DNA of 64,000 nucleotides. Source: an uncultured Clostridia bacterium (GTDB lineage Bacteria; Bacillota; Clostridia; Christensenellales; Borkfalkiaceae). The stretch is taken from the NCBI GenBank assembly GCA_947632015.1, contig CANRNP010000003.1:1-64000 (forward strand), given 5' to 3'. A program made the translations under genes and the position numbers. Under the pieces are notes generated by a model. It saw nothing but the letters and a program-made list of their open reading frames with translations, ran no database searches and had not been told where the DNA came from. Below, piece after piece: positions 1-7,776 of the stretch (within the stretch, counting starts at the first letter, position 1; each line of letters starts with the position of its first letter).

Positions 1-575
1 CGAGCTACGGGCAGAACGTGTACCGCCATTCCATCGAAGTGGCGCAGCTCGCGGGGCTCATGGCGCAGGAGTTGGGGCTCGACGTCAACTTCGCCAAGCG
101 CGCAGGCCTTTTGCACGACATCGGCAAGGCGGTCGATCACGAGCAGGAGGGCACCCATATCCAGCTCGGCGCCGATCTCGCCAAGAAGTATAAAGAGAAC
201 GCGATGATCGTCAATGCCATCATGGCGCACCACGGCGACGTGGAGCCGAAAACGATCGAGGCGGTGCTCGTGCAGGCGGCGGACGCAATTTCGGGGGCGC
301 GTCCCGGTGCGCGCCGCGAGACGGGCGCGGGCTATGTGAAGCGGCTCGAAAAACTCGAAGAGATCGCTTCCTCGTTCAAGGGCGTGGACAAGAGCTATGC
401 GATCCAGGCGGGCAGAGAAGTCCGCGTCATCGTAAAGCCCGAAGTCGTGGACGACGCGCAGGCGCTCTTCCTCGCAAAGGACATCGCCAAGAAGATCGAA
501 ACGGAGCTTGAATATCCCGGTCAGATCAAAGTCAACGTTATCCGCGAATTCCGCAGTGTGGAATACGCGAAGTAA
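1..575 (+). CDS. rny: Ribonuclease Y, C-terminal part (5' end outside window)
   Basis: The frame is open from the window edge (first complete codon at base 3) and ends at TAA 573-575. The visible 190 or so residues are the HD domain and C-terminal tail of RNase Y, the membrane-anchored endoribonuclease that starts mRNA decay in Firmicutes. Seen directly: the [13 protein letters not shown] helix, the metal-binding LLHDIGKA motif near the left edge, the MAHHGD motif, the [12 protein letters not shown] segment and the terminal [16 protein letters not shown], all typical of the family. The N-terminal membrane anchor, coiled coil and KH domain lie upstream of the window. A strong hairpin follows the stop, so it is probably the last gene of its transcript. 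Confidence 0.95.
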   Translation, partial: SYGQNVYRHSIEVAQLAGLMAQELGLDVNFAKRAGLLHDIGKAVDHEQEGTHIQLGADLAKKYKENAMIVNAIMAHHGDVEPKTIEAVLVQAADAISGARPGARRETGAGYVKRLEKLEEIASSFKGVDKSYAIQAGREVRVIVKPEVVDDAQALFLAKDIAKKIETELEYPGQIKVNVIREFRSVEYAK

Positions 576-596
576 ATGCAAGTTAAATTCAAGGCG

Positions 597-635
597 GGCG
601 GCGCGTGCAAAAAAATGCACGCGCCGCCTTCCCTT
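597..635 (+). terminator. Intrinsic terminator after rny
   Basis: A perfect 12-bp GC-rich stem (597-608 with 617-628, GGCGGCGCGTGC against its complement) closes an A-rich 8-base loop. A pyrimidine tail (ttccctttct) follows. The tail is weak in T, so termination may be partial. Confidence 0.75.
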
Positions 636-704
636 TCTCTCGGCAGAAGGGAAAGCGCCGAAATGCCCGTCCGTGCGCACGCGCGGAGGGGGCGCGGGCA
701 TATA

Positions 705-731
705 TTGACAGTGCGGAACACTCCGTAAAAT
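705..731 (+). promoter_or_regulatory. Promoter of the Cys-rich protein gene
   Basis: A consensus -35 TTGACA (705-710) is followed after 15 bp by TAAAAT (726-731). The spacer is slightly short; reading AAATTT at 728 instead gives 17 bp. An AGAGGA Shine-Dalgarno sequence lies just before the ATG at 752. Confidence 0.6.
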
Positions 732-751
732 TTCACGACAGAGGACAAATT

Positions 752-1135
752 ATGTGTAATTCATGCAATTCCCGCTCCCAGGGTTGCAATGGCTGCAATC
801 AAGGTTGCGGACAGTGCAACGGCTACGATCCGCTCCTTGCCGCGCTCACGAATCTGTTCGCTCCGCTCGGTTGCGGATGCGGTTGCGGCAACAACGGCAA
901 TCTCTTTTTCGTGCAGAATCTCGGCACGGTGCAAACGCGCGGCAACAACGGCGGTTGCGGCTGCGGTTGCGGTTGCGGCAACAACGGCAACAACGGGTTT
1001 GTTCCCGTTTCGGGGTTCGGCGGCTGCGGAAATAACAACTGCGGTTGCGGCAACAACGGCAACAACGGCGGTTGCGGATGCGGTTGCGGGACTTACGACG
1101 CATACTATGTGCGGCAATACGCGCTCTGCGGCTGA
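752..1135 (+). CDS. Small Cys/Gly/Asn-rich low-complexity protein
   Basis: A 127-residue protein with 20 cysteines. It opens with a CxxC-rich head (MCNSCNSRSQGCNGCNQGCG), then has a short hydrophobic segment (DPLLAALTNLFAPLG), then blocks of alternating Gly-Cys (GCGCGCG) separated by NNGNNG stretches, and ends in a Tyr-rich tail. No signal peptide is seen. The ATG at 752 was chosen because a good AGAGGA site and promoter precede it; a longer in-frame start at 605 would lie inside the upstream terminator. The gene stands alone between two hairpins. The composition recalls cysteine-rich spore-coat or crust proteins and, superficially, glycine/cysteine-rich peptide precursors, but no modification enzyme is nearby. 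Function unknown; that it is expressed is likely, its role is inference. Confidence 0.75.
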   Translation: MCNSCNSRSQGCNGCNQGCGQCNGYDPLLAALTNLFAPLGCGCGCGNNGNLFFVQNLGTVQTRGNNGGCGCGCGCGNNGNNGFVPVSGFGGCGNNNCGCGNNGNNGGCGCGCGTYDAYYVRQYALCG

Positions 1136-1155
1136 CCGCGGGGGAAAACGTCAAA

Positions 1156-1180
1156 GGGGCACGGCTTTTCGCCGTGCCCC
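1156..1180 (+). terminator. Hairpin after the Cys-rich gene
   Basis: A perfect 10-bp stem GGGGCACGGC / GCCGTGCCCC (1156-1165 with 1171-1180) with a TTTTC loop sits 20 bases after the stop codon. There is no adjacent T-run; the next T-run is at 1211-1220. It probably acts as a terminator or 3' stabiliser. Confidence 0.55.
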
Positions 1181-1250
1181 GCTTGCTTCGAAGCGCCTGC
1201 AAAAAAGCGCTCTTTTTTTTCGGGCGGAAAAAAATTCTCGGTTGAAATCA

Positions 1251-1279
1251 TTGCCAAGAGGGGGGAGAAGTGCTATAAT
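1251..1279 (+). promoter_or_regulatory. Sigma-A promoter of the YitT-family gene
   Basis: TTGCCA (1251-1256), a 17-bp spacer and a consensus TATAAT (1274-1279) lie directly upstream of the GAGGG ribosome site and the ATG at 1304. Confidence 0.75.
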
Positions 1280-1303
1280 AGCGCCTGTTGAGGGTTGATT
1301 TCT

Positions 1304-2317
1304 ATGGAAAAAACGATCGCAAAAAAACCGAGCAAGGCGCAGGTAAAGCATTTCTTGATCTATTGCCTCATCATCTTGGGGGGGAATGCCATCGCCGCGG
1401 CGGCTTCCGCATTTTTTATCATTCCCAACGGGCTCGTAATGGGCGGGACGACGGGCGTCGGCATTTTCGTGCGTAACCTGCTCGCGAAGAACGGTTCGCT
1501 CAATGCGCAATGGACGGACTGGATCGTCAACATCACGGTCTATACGGCGAACATCATCCTCTTTCTTGTCGGCGCCATATTGCTCGGCAAGAAATTTGCG
1601 GCGGCAACCCTTGCCGGCACCCTGCTCTATCCCTCCTTCATGAGTCTCTATACCCTCATCAGCGGCGGACGGCCGATCGTAACGGACCGTTTGCTCGCCG
1701 TGATCATCGGCGCGCTCATCTTCGGCGTCGGGCTCGCGATGGTGGTGCGCGTGGGGGCGAGCACGGGCGGCACCGATATTCCTCCGCTCATCTGCCATAA
1801 GTTTTTCGGCTGGCCCGTTTCGGTCACGATGTGGTGTCTGGACGCCTGCATCGTATTTTTACAGCTGTTTGTGGTCAGCGACGTCGAACTCATCTTTTGC
1901 GGCATCCTCATCTGTCTCATCTCCTCCATGGTCATAGACAAACTTTCGCCGATCGGCATGAAAAAGACGCAGGTGAAGATCGTCTCCAAAAAATACCGCG
2001 CGATCCGCGAGATGATTTTGAGCGAACTCAACCGCGGCGTTACCGTCCTTTTCGGGCAAACGGGGTACCTCAAAGAGAAATGCTTCGTCCTGCTCACCAT
2101 CGTCTCCAACCGCGAGCTCGTCAAGCTCAAAAACAAGGTACAGGAGATCGATCCCGAAGCGTTCATGACGATCTCCGTCGTCTCCGAAGTGCGCGGAAGG
2201 GGGTTCAGTTCGGAGGGGATCCGCCTTCCCAAAGAGCTCGAAGGCAAGGACGAAGAGGACCTTGCGGAAGTGCCCGCGCAACAGCCGCCCCAAGAGCGAT
2301 CTTCGGAGCAGCCTTGA
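1304..2317 (+). CDS. YitT-family integral membrane protein (DUF161/DUF2179)
   Basis: A 337-residue protein. The N-terminal two thirds hold about five to six hydrophobic segments of the YitT type (for example ILGGNAIAAAASAFFIIPNG, and the GVGLAMVVRVGASTGGTDI motif region). The last 110 or so residues are the soluble DUF2179 domain (KKTQVKIVSKKYRAIREMIL onward, with GVTVLFGQTGYLKEK). The C-terminus is acidic and Gln/Pro-rich. ATG 1304 was preferred to an in-frame TTG at 1295 because GAGGG at about 1290-1294 is correctly spaced only for the ATG. Family members are widespread in Firmicutes; their substrate is not firmly known. The gene is monocistronic, with its own promoter and terminator. Confidence 0.88.
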   Translation: MEKTIAKKPSKAQVKHFLIYCLIILGGNAIAAAASAFFIIPNGLVMGGTTGVGIFVRNLLAKNGSLNAQWTDWIVNITVYTANIILFLVGAILLGKKFAAATLAGTLLYPSFMSLYTLISGGRPIVTDRLLAVIIGALIFGVGLAMVVRVGASTGGTDIPPLICHKFFGWPVSVTMWCLDACIVFLQLFVVSDVELIFCGILICLISSMVIDKLSPIGMKKTQVKIVSKKYRAIREMILSELNRGVTVLFGQTGYLKEKCFVLLTIVSNRELVKLKNKVQEIDPEAFMTISVVSEVRGRGFSSEGIRLPKELEGKDEEDLAEVPAQQPPQERSSEQP

Positions 2318-2332
2318 ATTGCGAAAAAACAG

Positions 2333-2355
2333 GCTCCCCCCGCGGGAGCTTTTTT
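2333..2355 (+). terminator. Intrinsic terminator after the YitT gene
   Basis: GCTCCC / GGGAGC stem (2333-2338 with 2344-2349) followed directly by TTTTTT (2350-2355). Confidence 0.85.
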
Positions 2356-2373
2356 CAAACCCGTAAAATTTTC

Positions 2374-2402
2374 TTGCTTTTTTTATCCGTATATGGTATA
2401 AT
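2374..2402 (+). promoter_or_regulatory. Sigma-A promoter of the nrdR-ispG operon
   Basis: TTGCTT (2374-2379), a 17-bp spacer and TATAAT (2397-2402), followed by an AGAGGGAGAG ribosome site before the ATG at 2433. Confidence 0.8.
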
Positions 2403-2432
2403 ACGCATAACACAAGCACAAGAGGGAGAGTT

Positions 2433-2903
2433 ATGCGCTGTTTATACTGTAATTGCACGGAGAGCAAGGTGATCGATTCCCGCTCGGCGGACGACGACAA
2501 GACGATCCGCCGCCGCAGAGAGTGTTTGGGGTGCGGAAGAAGATTCACGACGTACGAGACGATCGAAATATCCCCGCTCCTCGTCGTAAAGGCGGACGGC
2601 ACGCGGCAAGCCTTCGACATCGGCAAGATCAAGCGCGGCATCGTAAAGGCGTGCGAAAAGCGCCCCGTCTCCATCGAACAGATCGACACGCTCGCCGAGG
2701 AGATCGCAAAAAAGGTATATAACTCGATGGAGCAGGAGATCAGCTCCAAAGCCATCGGCGAGATGGTCATGGAGGGGCTCAAAGAGCTCGACGAGGTCGC
2801 CTATGTGCGCTATGCCTCCGTCTACCGCTCCTTCAAGGACATCAATTCCTTCATGTCCGAATTACAGCGCATGATGGAGCGCAAAGAAACGGAAAAGAAG
2901 TAA
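2433..2903 (+). CDS. nrdR: Transcriptional repressor NrdR
   Basis: A 156-residue protein with the full family architecture. An N-terminal zinc ribbon is formed by C3, C6, C31 and C34 (MRCLYC ... RECLGCGRRFTTYE), followed by an ATP-cone domain from about residue 48 (PLLVVKADGTRQAFDIGKIKRGI) to about 136. NrdR senses ATP/dATP and represses ribonucleotide reductase genes through NrdR boxes; no reductase gene is in this window, so its targets lie elsewhere. The stop codon overlaps the ispG start by one base (TAATG), so the two are cotranscribed and translationally coupled. Confidence 0.96.
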   Translation: MRCLYCNCTESKVIDSRSADDDKTIRRRRECLGCGRRFTTYETIEISPLLVVKADGTRQAFDIGKIKRGIVKACEKRPVSIEQIDTLAEEIAKKVYNSMEQEISSKAIGEMVMEGLKELDEVAYVRYASVYRSFKDINSFMSELQRMMERKETEKK

Positions 2904-3943
2904 TGCAAAAAAAACAGGTAAACGTGGGGAACGTTACGCTCGGCGGCGGGAAGATCGCCGTCCAGAGCATGACGACGGAAAAGACGAGCGACGTTGAAAA
3001 AAGCGTCGCTCAAATTCTTCGTCTCGAAGAGGCGGGGTGCGACATCGTGCGGGTCGCCGTTCTGGACGAAGAGGACGCCCGCGCCATCTCCGCCGTGAAA
3101 CAAAGGATCGGGATCCCGCTCGTGGCGGACATCCATTTTTCGGCGCGGCTTGCGGTAAAGGCGGTGGAGGCGGGAGCGGATAAACTCCGCGTCAACCCCG
3201 GCAACATCGGCGGGGAGAGGGAACTCGCCCTCGTGGCGGATTGCCTCAAAGCCCACCGCGTCCCCGTCCGCGTGGGAGCAAACACGGGGAGCATCGAGCC
3301 GCACTTTCTGCAAAAATACGGCAGGAGCGCGGAGGCGCTCGTGCTGAGCGCGCTCGAAAACGTCCGCATTTTCGAAAAATACGGCGTGGAGGACATCGTC
3401 GTCTCGGTGAAGGCTTCGGACGTGCCGCTCACGGTGCGCGCCTACGAGAAGCTCGCCGCGGAGACGGATCACCCGCTTCACGTCGGCGTCACGGAGGCGG
3501 GGACGGAGCGCATGGGCGTGATCAAGAGCAGCGTCGGCATCGGCGCCCTCCTGCTTGGGGGGATCGGCGATACGATCCGCGTTTCCCTCACGTCCGACCC
3601 TGTGAAAGAGGTGGAAGCAGCGCACGGCATTTTGCGCGCCTGCGGGCTCGAAACGGACTATGTTGAGGTCGTCTCCTGTCCCACCTGCGGGCGGTGCCGC
3701 TACGACTGCATGGGGCTCGCGGAAAAGGTCAACGAGCGGGTGCGCGGCGTCAGAAAGCGGGGGAAGATCGCCGTGATGGGCTGCGTCGTCAACGGTCCCG
3801 GCGAGGCGAAGGACGCCGACCTCGGCATTGCGGGCGGAGAGGAATATTGCGTCATCTTTTGCGGAGCGGAACGGGAGAGAGTCGCCGCGGAGGACGCGGA
3901 GCGCGTCTTTTTCGCGCGGCTGGAAGAATTTTTACGGAAATGA
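2903..3943 (+). CDS. ispG: 4-hydroxy-3-methylbut-2-enyl diphosphate synthase (flavodoxin-type)
   Basis: A 346-residue iron-sulfur enzyme of the MEP isoprenoid pathway, which converts methylerythritol cyclodiphosphate to HMBPP. A TIM-barrel part (VQSMTTEKT, DIHFSARLA, KLRVNPGN, RVGANTGS) is followed by the ferredoxin-like cluster-binding part. The three cluster cysteines are C259 and C262 (SCPTCGRC) and C294 (MGCVVNGPGEA), with the fourth ligand Glu at 301. It is the compact bacterial form, without the insert seen in plants. The gene starts on the last base of nrdR and overlaps the next gene by 4 bases (ATGA). In many Clostridia ispG directly precedes polC, as the neighbouring gene also suggests here. 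Confidence 0.97.
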   Translation: MQKKQVNVGNVTLGGGKIAVQSMTTEKTSDVEKSVAQILRLEEAGCDIVRVAVLDEEDARAISAVKQRIGIPLVADIHFSARLAVKAVEAGADKLRVNPGNIGGERELALVADCLKAHRVPVRVGANTGSIEPHFLQKYGRSAEALVLSALENVRIFEKYGVEDIVVSVKASDVPLTVRAYEKLAAETDHPLHVGVTEAGTERMGVIKSSVGIGALLLGGIGDTIRVSLTSDPVKEVEAAHGILRACGLETDYVEVVSCPTCGRCRYDCMGLAEKVNERVRGVRKRGKIAVMGCVVNGPGEAKDADLGIAGGEEYCVIFCGAERERVAAEDAERVFFARLEEFLRK

Positions 3944-5463
3944 AGAGCGAAGCCTATTTGAACGAGATCAGAACGTCGAACGGACTGCGGCGCGCCGTGC
4001 TCAAAAAGCTCGTCGTCGAGGGGTCGCGCGTCGTGTTCTATTTGGTTACGGATCTTACATATCGGCAGCAGGATGTCGATTTTGCGCGGGACGTATCGAA
4101 AAAATATGTTCCCGAAGGCTATGAAGCGGATGTCGATGTGATGAAGTCGGTGCCGAGCGCGGAGGGAGTAAGCGCGAAGATTACGGGGTTTTTGAAGGAA
4201 AAATTCCCCGCGGCGGCGGCATTTCTTTCCCCCGCGGACGTGGAAGTCTCTATCGGCGAGGCGGGCGGCGCGTTCGCCGTGACGTTCGGGGACGAAGAGT
4301 ATGCGCGGATCCCGGCAGACGAGCTCCTCAACGCGCTCGCCGCGGAGCTTAGCCGCTCTTTTTGCGGGAGCTGGACGGGGAGGCTCGTCAAAGCCAGGCG
4401 GGAGGCGCACGAGATCGAGCACGAGGCGCCCCTTCCCGCCGAGGTCATCCTCGCCCCGCGCGTTTTCCCGGTGGAGGAATTTTGCGCGATCGACGGCGCG
4501 GAGGGAAAGACCGCCCTGTGCATCGCCGACTTGAAGGGGGAAATGGCGGTGACCGTCTGCGGGGAGCTCGTCCATTTCGAGGAGCGCGCCGCAAAGAACG
4601 GAAAGATCTATTTCCGCTTTACCGTGCGGGACGGGAGCGGGGTGCTTACGGCGTCCTATTTCCCCAAAAAGGCGACCGCCGAAAAGGTGCGCGCGTTGCA
4701 AGCGGGAACGTCCGTCTGCCTGACGGGCGTGAACGAACTGTTCAACGGCAGTTTCCGTTTTACGGCGAGTAAAATCGACCTCGGCAGACCGCCGAAGGAT
4801 TACGAATTCCGCAAAACGTACCGCCCCGTCCCCGCCGCGTACGTCGCCGTCCGCCCCGAACCGACGGGCGATCTCGTACAGGCGGATCTCTTCGGCGGCA
4901 CCGAACTGCCAGAAAGTTTCCGCGCGGGAAGCTATGTGGTGTTCGATCTGGAAACGACGGGGCTCTCCCATACCCCTGTGGGCGGGGTGATGGACCGCAT
5001 CATCGAGATCGGCGCCGTCAAGATCGTAAACGGGAGCATTTCGGAAAAATTTTCCTCCTTTGTCGCCTGCCCCGTGCGCCTGACGGACGAGATCAAACAG
5101 CTCACCGGGATCGACGACGCGATGCTCGAAGGCGCGCCCGCCGTGAAGGACGTGCTCGCCGATTTTTACAAATTCTGCGAAGGGTGCGATCTCGTCGCCC
5201 ACAACATGGCGTTCGACAGCTCGTTCATCCGCTTTTACGGCGAGGAAGAGGGTTATCTGTTCAACCACCGTCAATACGATACGGTGGAATTCGCGCGCGA
5301 GGTGCTCGTGCTCGGCAACTATAAGCTGAACACCTTGGCAGATTACTTCCATTTCGAATTCCGCCACCACCGCGCCTTTGACGACGCCTTCGTGACGGCG
5401 AAGATCTTCATCGAACTCGTGCGGAAGCGGGGCGGGCTCCCCAAACCCTTCGCTTCTTTTTGA
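3940..5463 (+). CDS. PolC-derived protein: N-terminal, OB and 3'-5' exonuclease domains only
   Basis: A 507-residue protein in the position where Firmicutes carry polC (between ispG and rimP). Residues 1-150 resemble the PolC N-terminal domain, and 195-285 an OB fold (ITGFLKEK earlier, then VTVCGELVHFEERAAKNGKIYFRF). Residues 330-495 are a DnaQ-type proofreading exonuclease: ExoI DLE at D336/E338, ExoII HNMAFD with D426, Y446-D447, and ExoIII HHRAFDD with H476 and D481. In full-length PolC the exonuclease is inserted in a PHP domain and followed by the polymerase palm, fingers and thumb; none of these is present and the protein ends just after the exonuclease. The reading frame is clean, with no remnant in the 127 bases downstream. 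It probably acts as a stand-alone exonuclease or accessory factor. The domain assignment is strong; the functional role is inference. Confidence 0.85.
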   Translation: MKSEAYLNEIRTSNGLRRAVLKKLVVEGSRVVFYLVTDLTYRQQDVDFARDVSKKYVPEGYEADVDVMKSVPSAEGVSAKITGFLKEKFPAAAAFLSPADVEVSIGEAGGAFAVTFGDEEYARIPADELLNALAAELSRSFCGSWTGRLVKARREAHEIEHEAPLPAEVILAPRVFPVEEFCAIDGAEGKTALCIADLKGEMAVTVCGELVHFEERAAKNGKIYFRFTVRDGSGVLTASYFPKKATAEKVRALQAGTSVCLTGVNELFNGSFRFTASKIDLGRPPKDYEFRKTYRPVPAAYVAVRPEPTGDLVQADLFGGTELPESFRAGSYVVFDLETTGLSHTPVGGVMDRIIEIGAVKIVNGSISEKFSSFVACPVRLTDEIKQLTGIDDAMLEGAPAVKDVLADFYKFCEGCDLVAHNMAFDSSFIRFYGEEEGYLFNHRQYDTVEFAREVLVLGNYKLNTLADYFHFEFRHHRAFDDAFVTAKIFIELVRKRGGLPKPFASF

Positions 5464-5491
5464 AGTTCGGAAAAAAATTCCGTCAAAACGC

Positions 5492-5520
5492 TTGCAATCT
5501 TGCGGCGGACATGGTATAAT
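5492..5520 (+). promoter_or_regulatory. Sigma-A promoter of the rimP-nusA-infB operon
   Basis: TTGCAA (5492-5497), a 17-bp spacer and TATAAT (5515-5520). Transcription would begin near 5527, leaving a leader of about 65 bases that contains the hairpin at 5547-5570. Confidence 0.8.
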
Positions 5521-5546
5521 ATGCATGCTTAATCAAGGAAGAATGA

Positions 5547-5570
5547 TTGAGAGCGGACCTCCGCTCTCAA
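5547..5570 (+). promoter_or_regulatory. Leader hairpin upstream of rimP
   Basis: A perfect 10-bp stem TTGAGAGCGG / CCGCTCTCAA with a four-base ACCT loop in the 5' leader of the rimP operon. No T-run follows, so it is not a terminator. It may stabilise the leader or take part in control of the nusA operon; this is inference. Confidence 0.5.
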
Positions 5571-5590
5571 TTCTTGTATAGGGGAGAGAG

Positions 5591-6046
5591 ATGAAAGTAA
5601 AACCGATCGCCGAGATCGTCGCCTATCTTACGCCCGTTGCCGAAGAGGTCGGCGTGGAGATCATCGACGCGGCATGGAATGCAAAAGAAAAATCGCTTAC
5701 GATCTTTCTCGACGCGCCCGGCGGCGTGGATCTGCTGCTCTGCGAAAAGTTCCACCGCGCGGCGGACGCGCCGCTAGACGAGCTCGACCCAACCTTCGGC
5801 GCGCCCTATACCCTCAACTGCTCTTCCGCGGGGTTAGACCGTCCGTTCAGAACGGCGCGCGACTACGAGCGGCATCTCGGCGAAAAGATCGAGGTTCGCT
5901 TCTATGCGCCGTACGAAGGGGCGAAGTATTACGAGGGCGTGCTCCTCGGCTTCGACGGCGAGTGGATCAGGGTGGAAACGGCGCAGGGAGAAAAACGCTT
6001 CCCCGCCGAAAAAACGGCGAAAGTCTGCCTTCTCATCGAAGTATAA
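5591..6046 (+). CDS. rimP: Ribosome maturation factor RimP
   Basis: A 151-residue protein matching the RimP family in length and order: an N-terminal alpha/beta domain (VAEEVGVEIIDAAWNAKEKSLTIF, then DAPGGVDLLLCEKFHRA), the linker LNCSSAGLDRPF that corresponds to the family VSSPGLDRPL motif, and a C-terminal Sm-like barrel (IEVRFYAPYEGAKYYEGVLLGF). RimP assists assembly of the 30S subunit. A GGGGAGAGAG ribosome site lies directly before ATG 5591. It is the first gene of the operon that continues to ribF. Confidence 0.95.
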   Translation: MKVKPIAEIVAYLTPVAEEVGVEIIDAAWNAKEKSLTIFLDAPGGVDLLLCEKFHRAADAPLDELDPTFGAPYTLNCSSAGLDRPFRTARDYERHLGEKIEVRFYAPYEGAKYYEGVLLGFDGEWIRVETAQGEKRFPAEKTAKVCLLIEV

Positions 6047-6112
6047 TTATTTTTGAGAGGGCGCGGGGCTGATCCCCGAAAGAAAAAGACGTGTGAAATA
6101 AGGAGAAAGGAA

Positions 6113-7204
6113 ATGGTAAACAAAGATTTTTTTGCGGCGCTTGCCGATTTGGAGCGGGAAAAGGGGATCAGCGAAGAAGTGTTTTTCGAAGCGCTTCGCG
6201 GTGCGCTCGCTTCCGCTTACAAAAAGCAGTTTGAAGGCGAAACGGGGACGGTGAGGATCGATTTCGATTCCGAAAAGGGCACGATCCGCTTCTTCCTCGA
6301 ACACGTCGTTGTGGACAGCGAAGAGCCGCTGGACGGCGAGATCTTGCTCAAAGACGCCGTTGAGATCAAAAAGAGCGCGAAGGTGGGCGACATTCTCTCC
6401 GAGGAGTTCGTCCCGAAGGATTTTTCGCGCATCGCGGCGCAGACGGCAAAGCAGGTCATCCTGCAAAAGATCCACGAGACGGAGAGAGACAATACCCTCT
6501 CCGAGTTCTCCGACAAAGAGGGGGAACTCATGAGCGGGCTCGTGCGCAAGGTCGATATGAAGAACGTCTACATCGAGCTCGGAAAGGGGCAGATCGAGGG
6601 GCTCATGCTCCCGCAGGATCAGGTCCCCGGAGAGCGCTATGAAACGGGCGACCGCATCAAGGTATTCGTCAAGCGGGTAAAGAGCGGCGGAAAGAACGCG
6701 CAGGTCCTCGTTTCCCGCGCGGCGCCGGGCTTTGTCAAGCGTCTGTTCGAAGAGGAAGTCCCTGAAATCAAGCAGGGGACCGTCATGATCAAATCCATCG
6801 CCCGCGAGGCGGGGCACCGCACCAAGATGGCGATCTACACCGAGGATCCCCGCATCGATCCCGTCGGCGCCTGCGTCGGCAATAAGGGCGCGCGGGTGAA
6901 CGCGGTCGTCGCCGAACTCGGCGGCGAAAAGGTGGACATCATCCTTTGGAGCGAAAATCCCCTTGAATTCATCGCGAAATCCCTCTCGCCCGCGACCGTG
7001 ATTTCGGTCACGCAGATGACGGAGAAGTCCGCCGTGGCGGTCGTGCCCGACGATAAGCTCTCCCTCGCCATCGGCAGAGACGGGCAGAACGCGCGGCTCG
7101 CGGCAAGGCTCACGGGCTGGAAGATCGACGTGAAGAGCGAATCGGCGGCGGCGAAGCTGGCGCTTGCCGAAGAGACGGAACCGGGCGGGGAGATCGGGGA
7201 ATGA
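6113..7204 (+). CDS. nusA: Transcription termination/antitermination protein NusA
   Basis: A 363-residue protein. The N-terminal RNA-polymerase-binding domain (residues 1-125) is followed by an S1 domain (GLVRKVDMKNVYIELGKGQIEGLML), then two KH domains, the second with the conserved DDKLSLAIGRDGQNARLAARLTGW. The acidic C-terminal repeats of enterobacterial NusA are absent, as usual in Firmicutes. An in-frame start further upstream exists, but ATG 6113 has an AAGGAGAAAGG site at ideal distance. The stop overlaps rnpM by 4 bases (ATGA). Confidence 0.97.
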   Translation: MVNKDFFAALADLEREKGISEEVFFEALRGALASAYKKQFEGETGTVRIDFDSEKGTIRFFLEHVVVDSEEPLDGEILLKDAVEIKKSAKVGDILSEEFVPKDFSRIAAQTAKQVILQKIHETERDNTLSEFSDKEGELMSGLVRKVDMKNVYIELGKGQIEGLMLPQDQVPGERYETGDRIKVFVKRVKSGGKNAQVLVSRAAPGFVKRLFEEEVPEIKQGTVMIKSIAREAGHRTKMAIYTEDPRIDPVGACVGNKGARVNAVVAELGGEKVDIILWSENPLEFIAKSLSPATVISVTQMTEKSAVAVVPDDKLSLAIGRDGQNARLAARLTGWKIDVKSESAAAKLALAEETEPGGEIGE

Positions 7205-7461
7205 AGCAAATTCCCATGCGCACCTGCATCGCCTGCCGGGAGGAAAAGCCCAAGCGGGATATGTTGCGCGTCGTAAGAAATTCCGCAGGGGAGATACGGC
7301 TCGATTTTTCGGGCAAACTTCCGGGGCGCGGAGCCTATCTTTGCAACAACGCGGCATGTATCGCAAAATTGCGCAAATACCGCCTTCTCAATAAAAATTT
7401 TTCCTGCGAGGTGCCCGAAGAGGTATATACCCGCATCGAGGAAGAGTATGGCGCGAAGTAA
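7201..7461 (+). CDS. rnpM: RNase P modulator RnpM (YlxR)
   Basis: An 86-residue protein with the complete YlxR signature: RTCIACREEKPKRDMLRVVR at the start, the GRGAYLC motif in the middle, then C-A-C spacing and the LLNKNFSCEV end. In B. subtilis YlxR/RnpM binds RNase P RNA and modulates its activity. It sits in its usual place between nusA and the L7Ae-like gene and overlaps both. Confidence 0.95.
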   Translation: MKQIPMRTCIACREEKPKRDMLRVVRNSAGEIRLDFSGKLPGRGAYLCNNAACIAKLRKYRLLNKNFSCEVPEEVYTRIEEEYGAK

Positions 7462-7750
7462 AACGGCAAGCTATCTCGGATTCGCGCGCAGGGCGGGAAA
7501 ACTCACCCTCGGCGTGCAGGCGGCGGCGTCCGTAAAGAAGGTTTATCTTCTCGTCGCCGACAGATCGGTCGGGGCGAACAACCGGAAAGAGATCGAAAAA
7601 CTGCAAAAGAAGTTCGGCTGTCCCCTTCTTTTTTTGGAGGACGTGGGGGAAATGGCAGGCAGAGCGGGCTGCAAGCTCGCCGCCGTGCGGGACGAAGGGC
7701 TCGCGCTGGCGATCCTGAAAGAGAATCCATCGGAATCAATCGAAAAATAG
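7448..7750 (+). CDS. L7Ae-family RNA-binding protein YlxQ
   Basis: A 100-residue L7Ae/L30e-fold protein (SYLGFARRAGKLTLGVQAA, VYLLVADRSVGANNRKEIEK, LAILKENP), the usual partner of rnpM in the nusA-infB operon. Family members bind kink-turn-like RNA; the target of YlxQ is not settled. It overlaps rnpM by 14 bases. Confidence 0.9.
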   Translation: MARSKTASYLGFARRAGKLTLGVQAAASVKKVYLLVADRSVGANNRKEIEKLQKKFGCPLLFLEDVGEMAGRAGCKLAAVRDEGLALAILKENPSESIEK

Positions 7751-7776
7751 GAATAGAGGAAACGGAAAAATCGGGT

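Noticed and set aside
752-1135. Microcin B17-like or other RiPP precursor
   Set aside because: Gly/Cys-rich like McbA, but no cyclodehydratase, YcaO, radical SAM or exporter gene lies next to it, and there is no leader-core layout.
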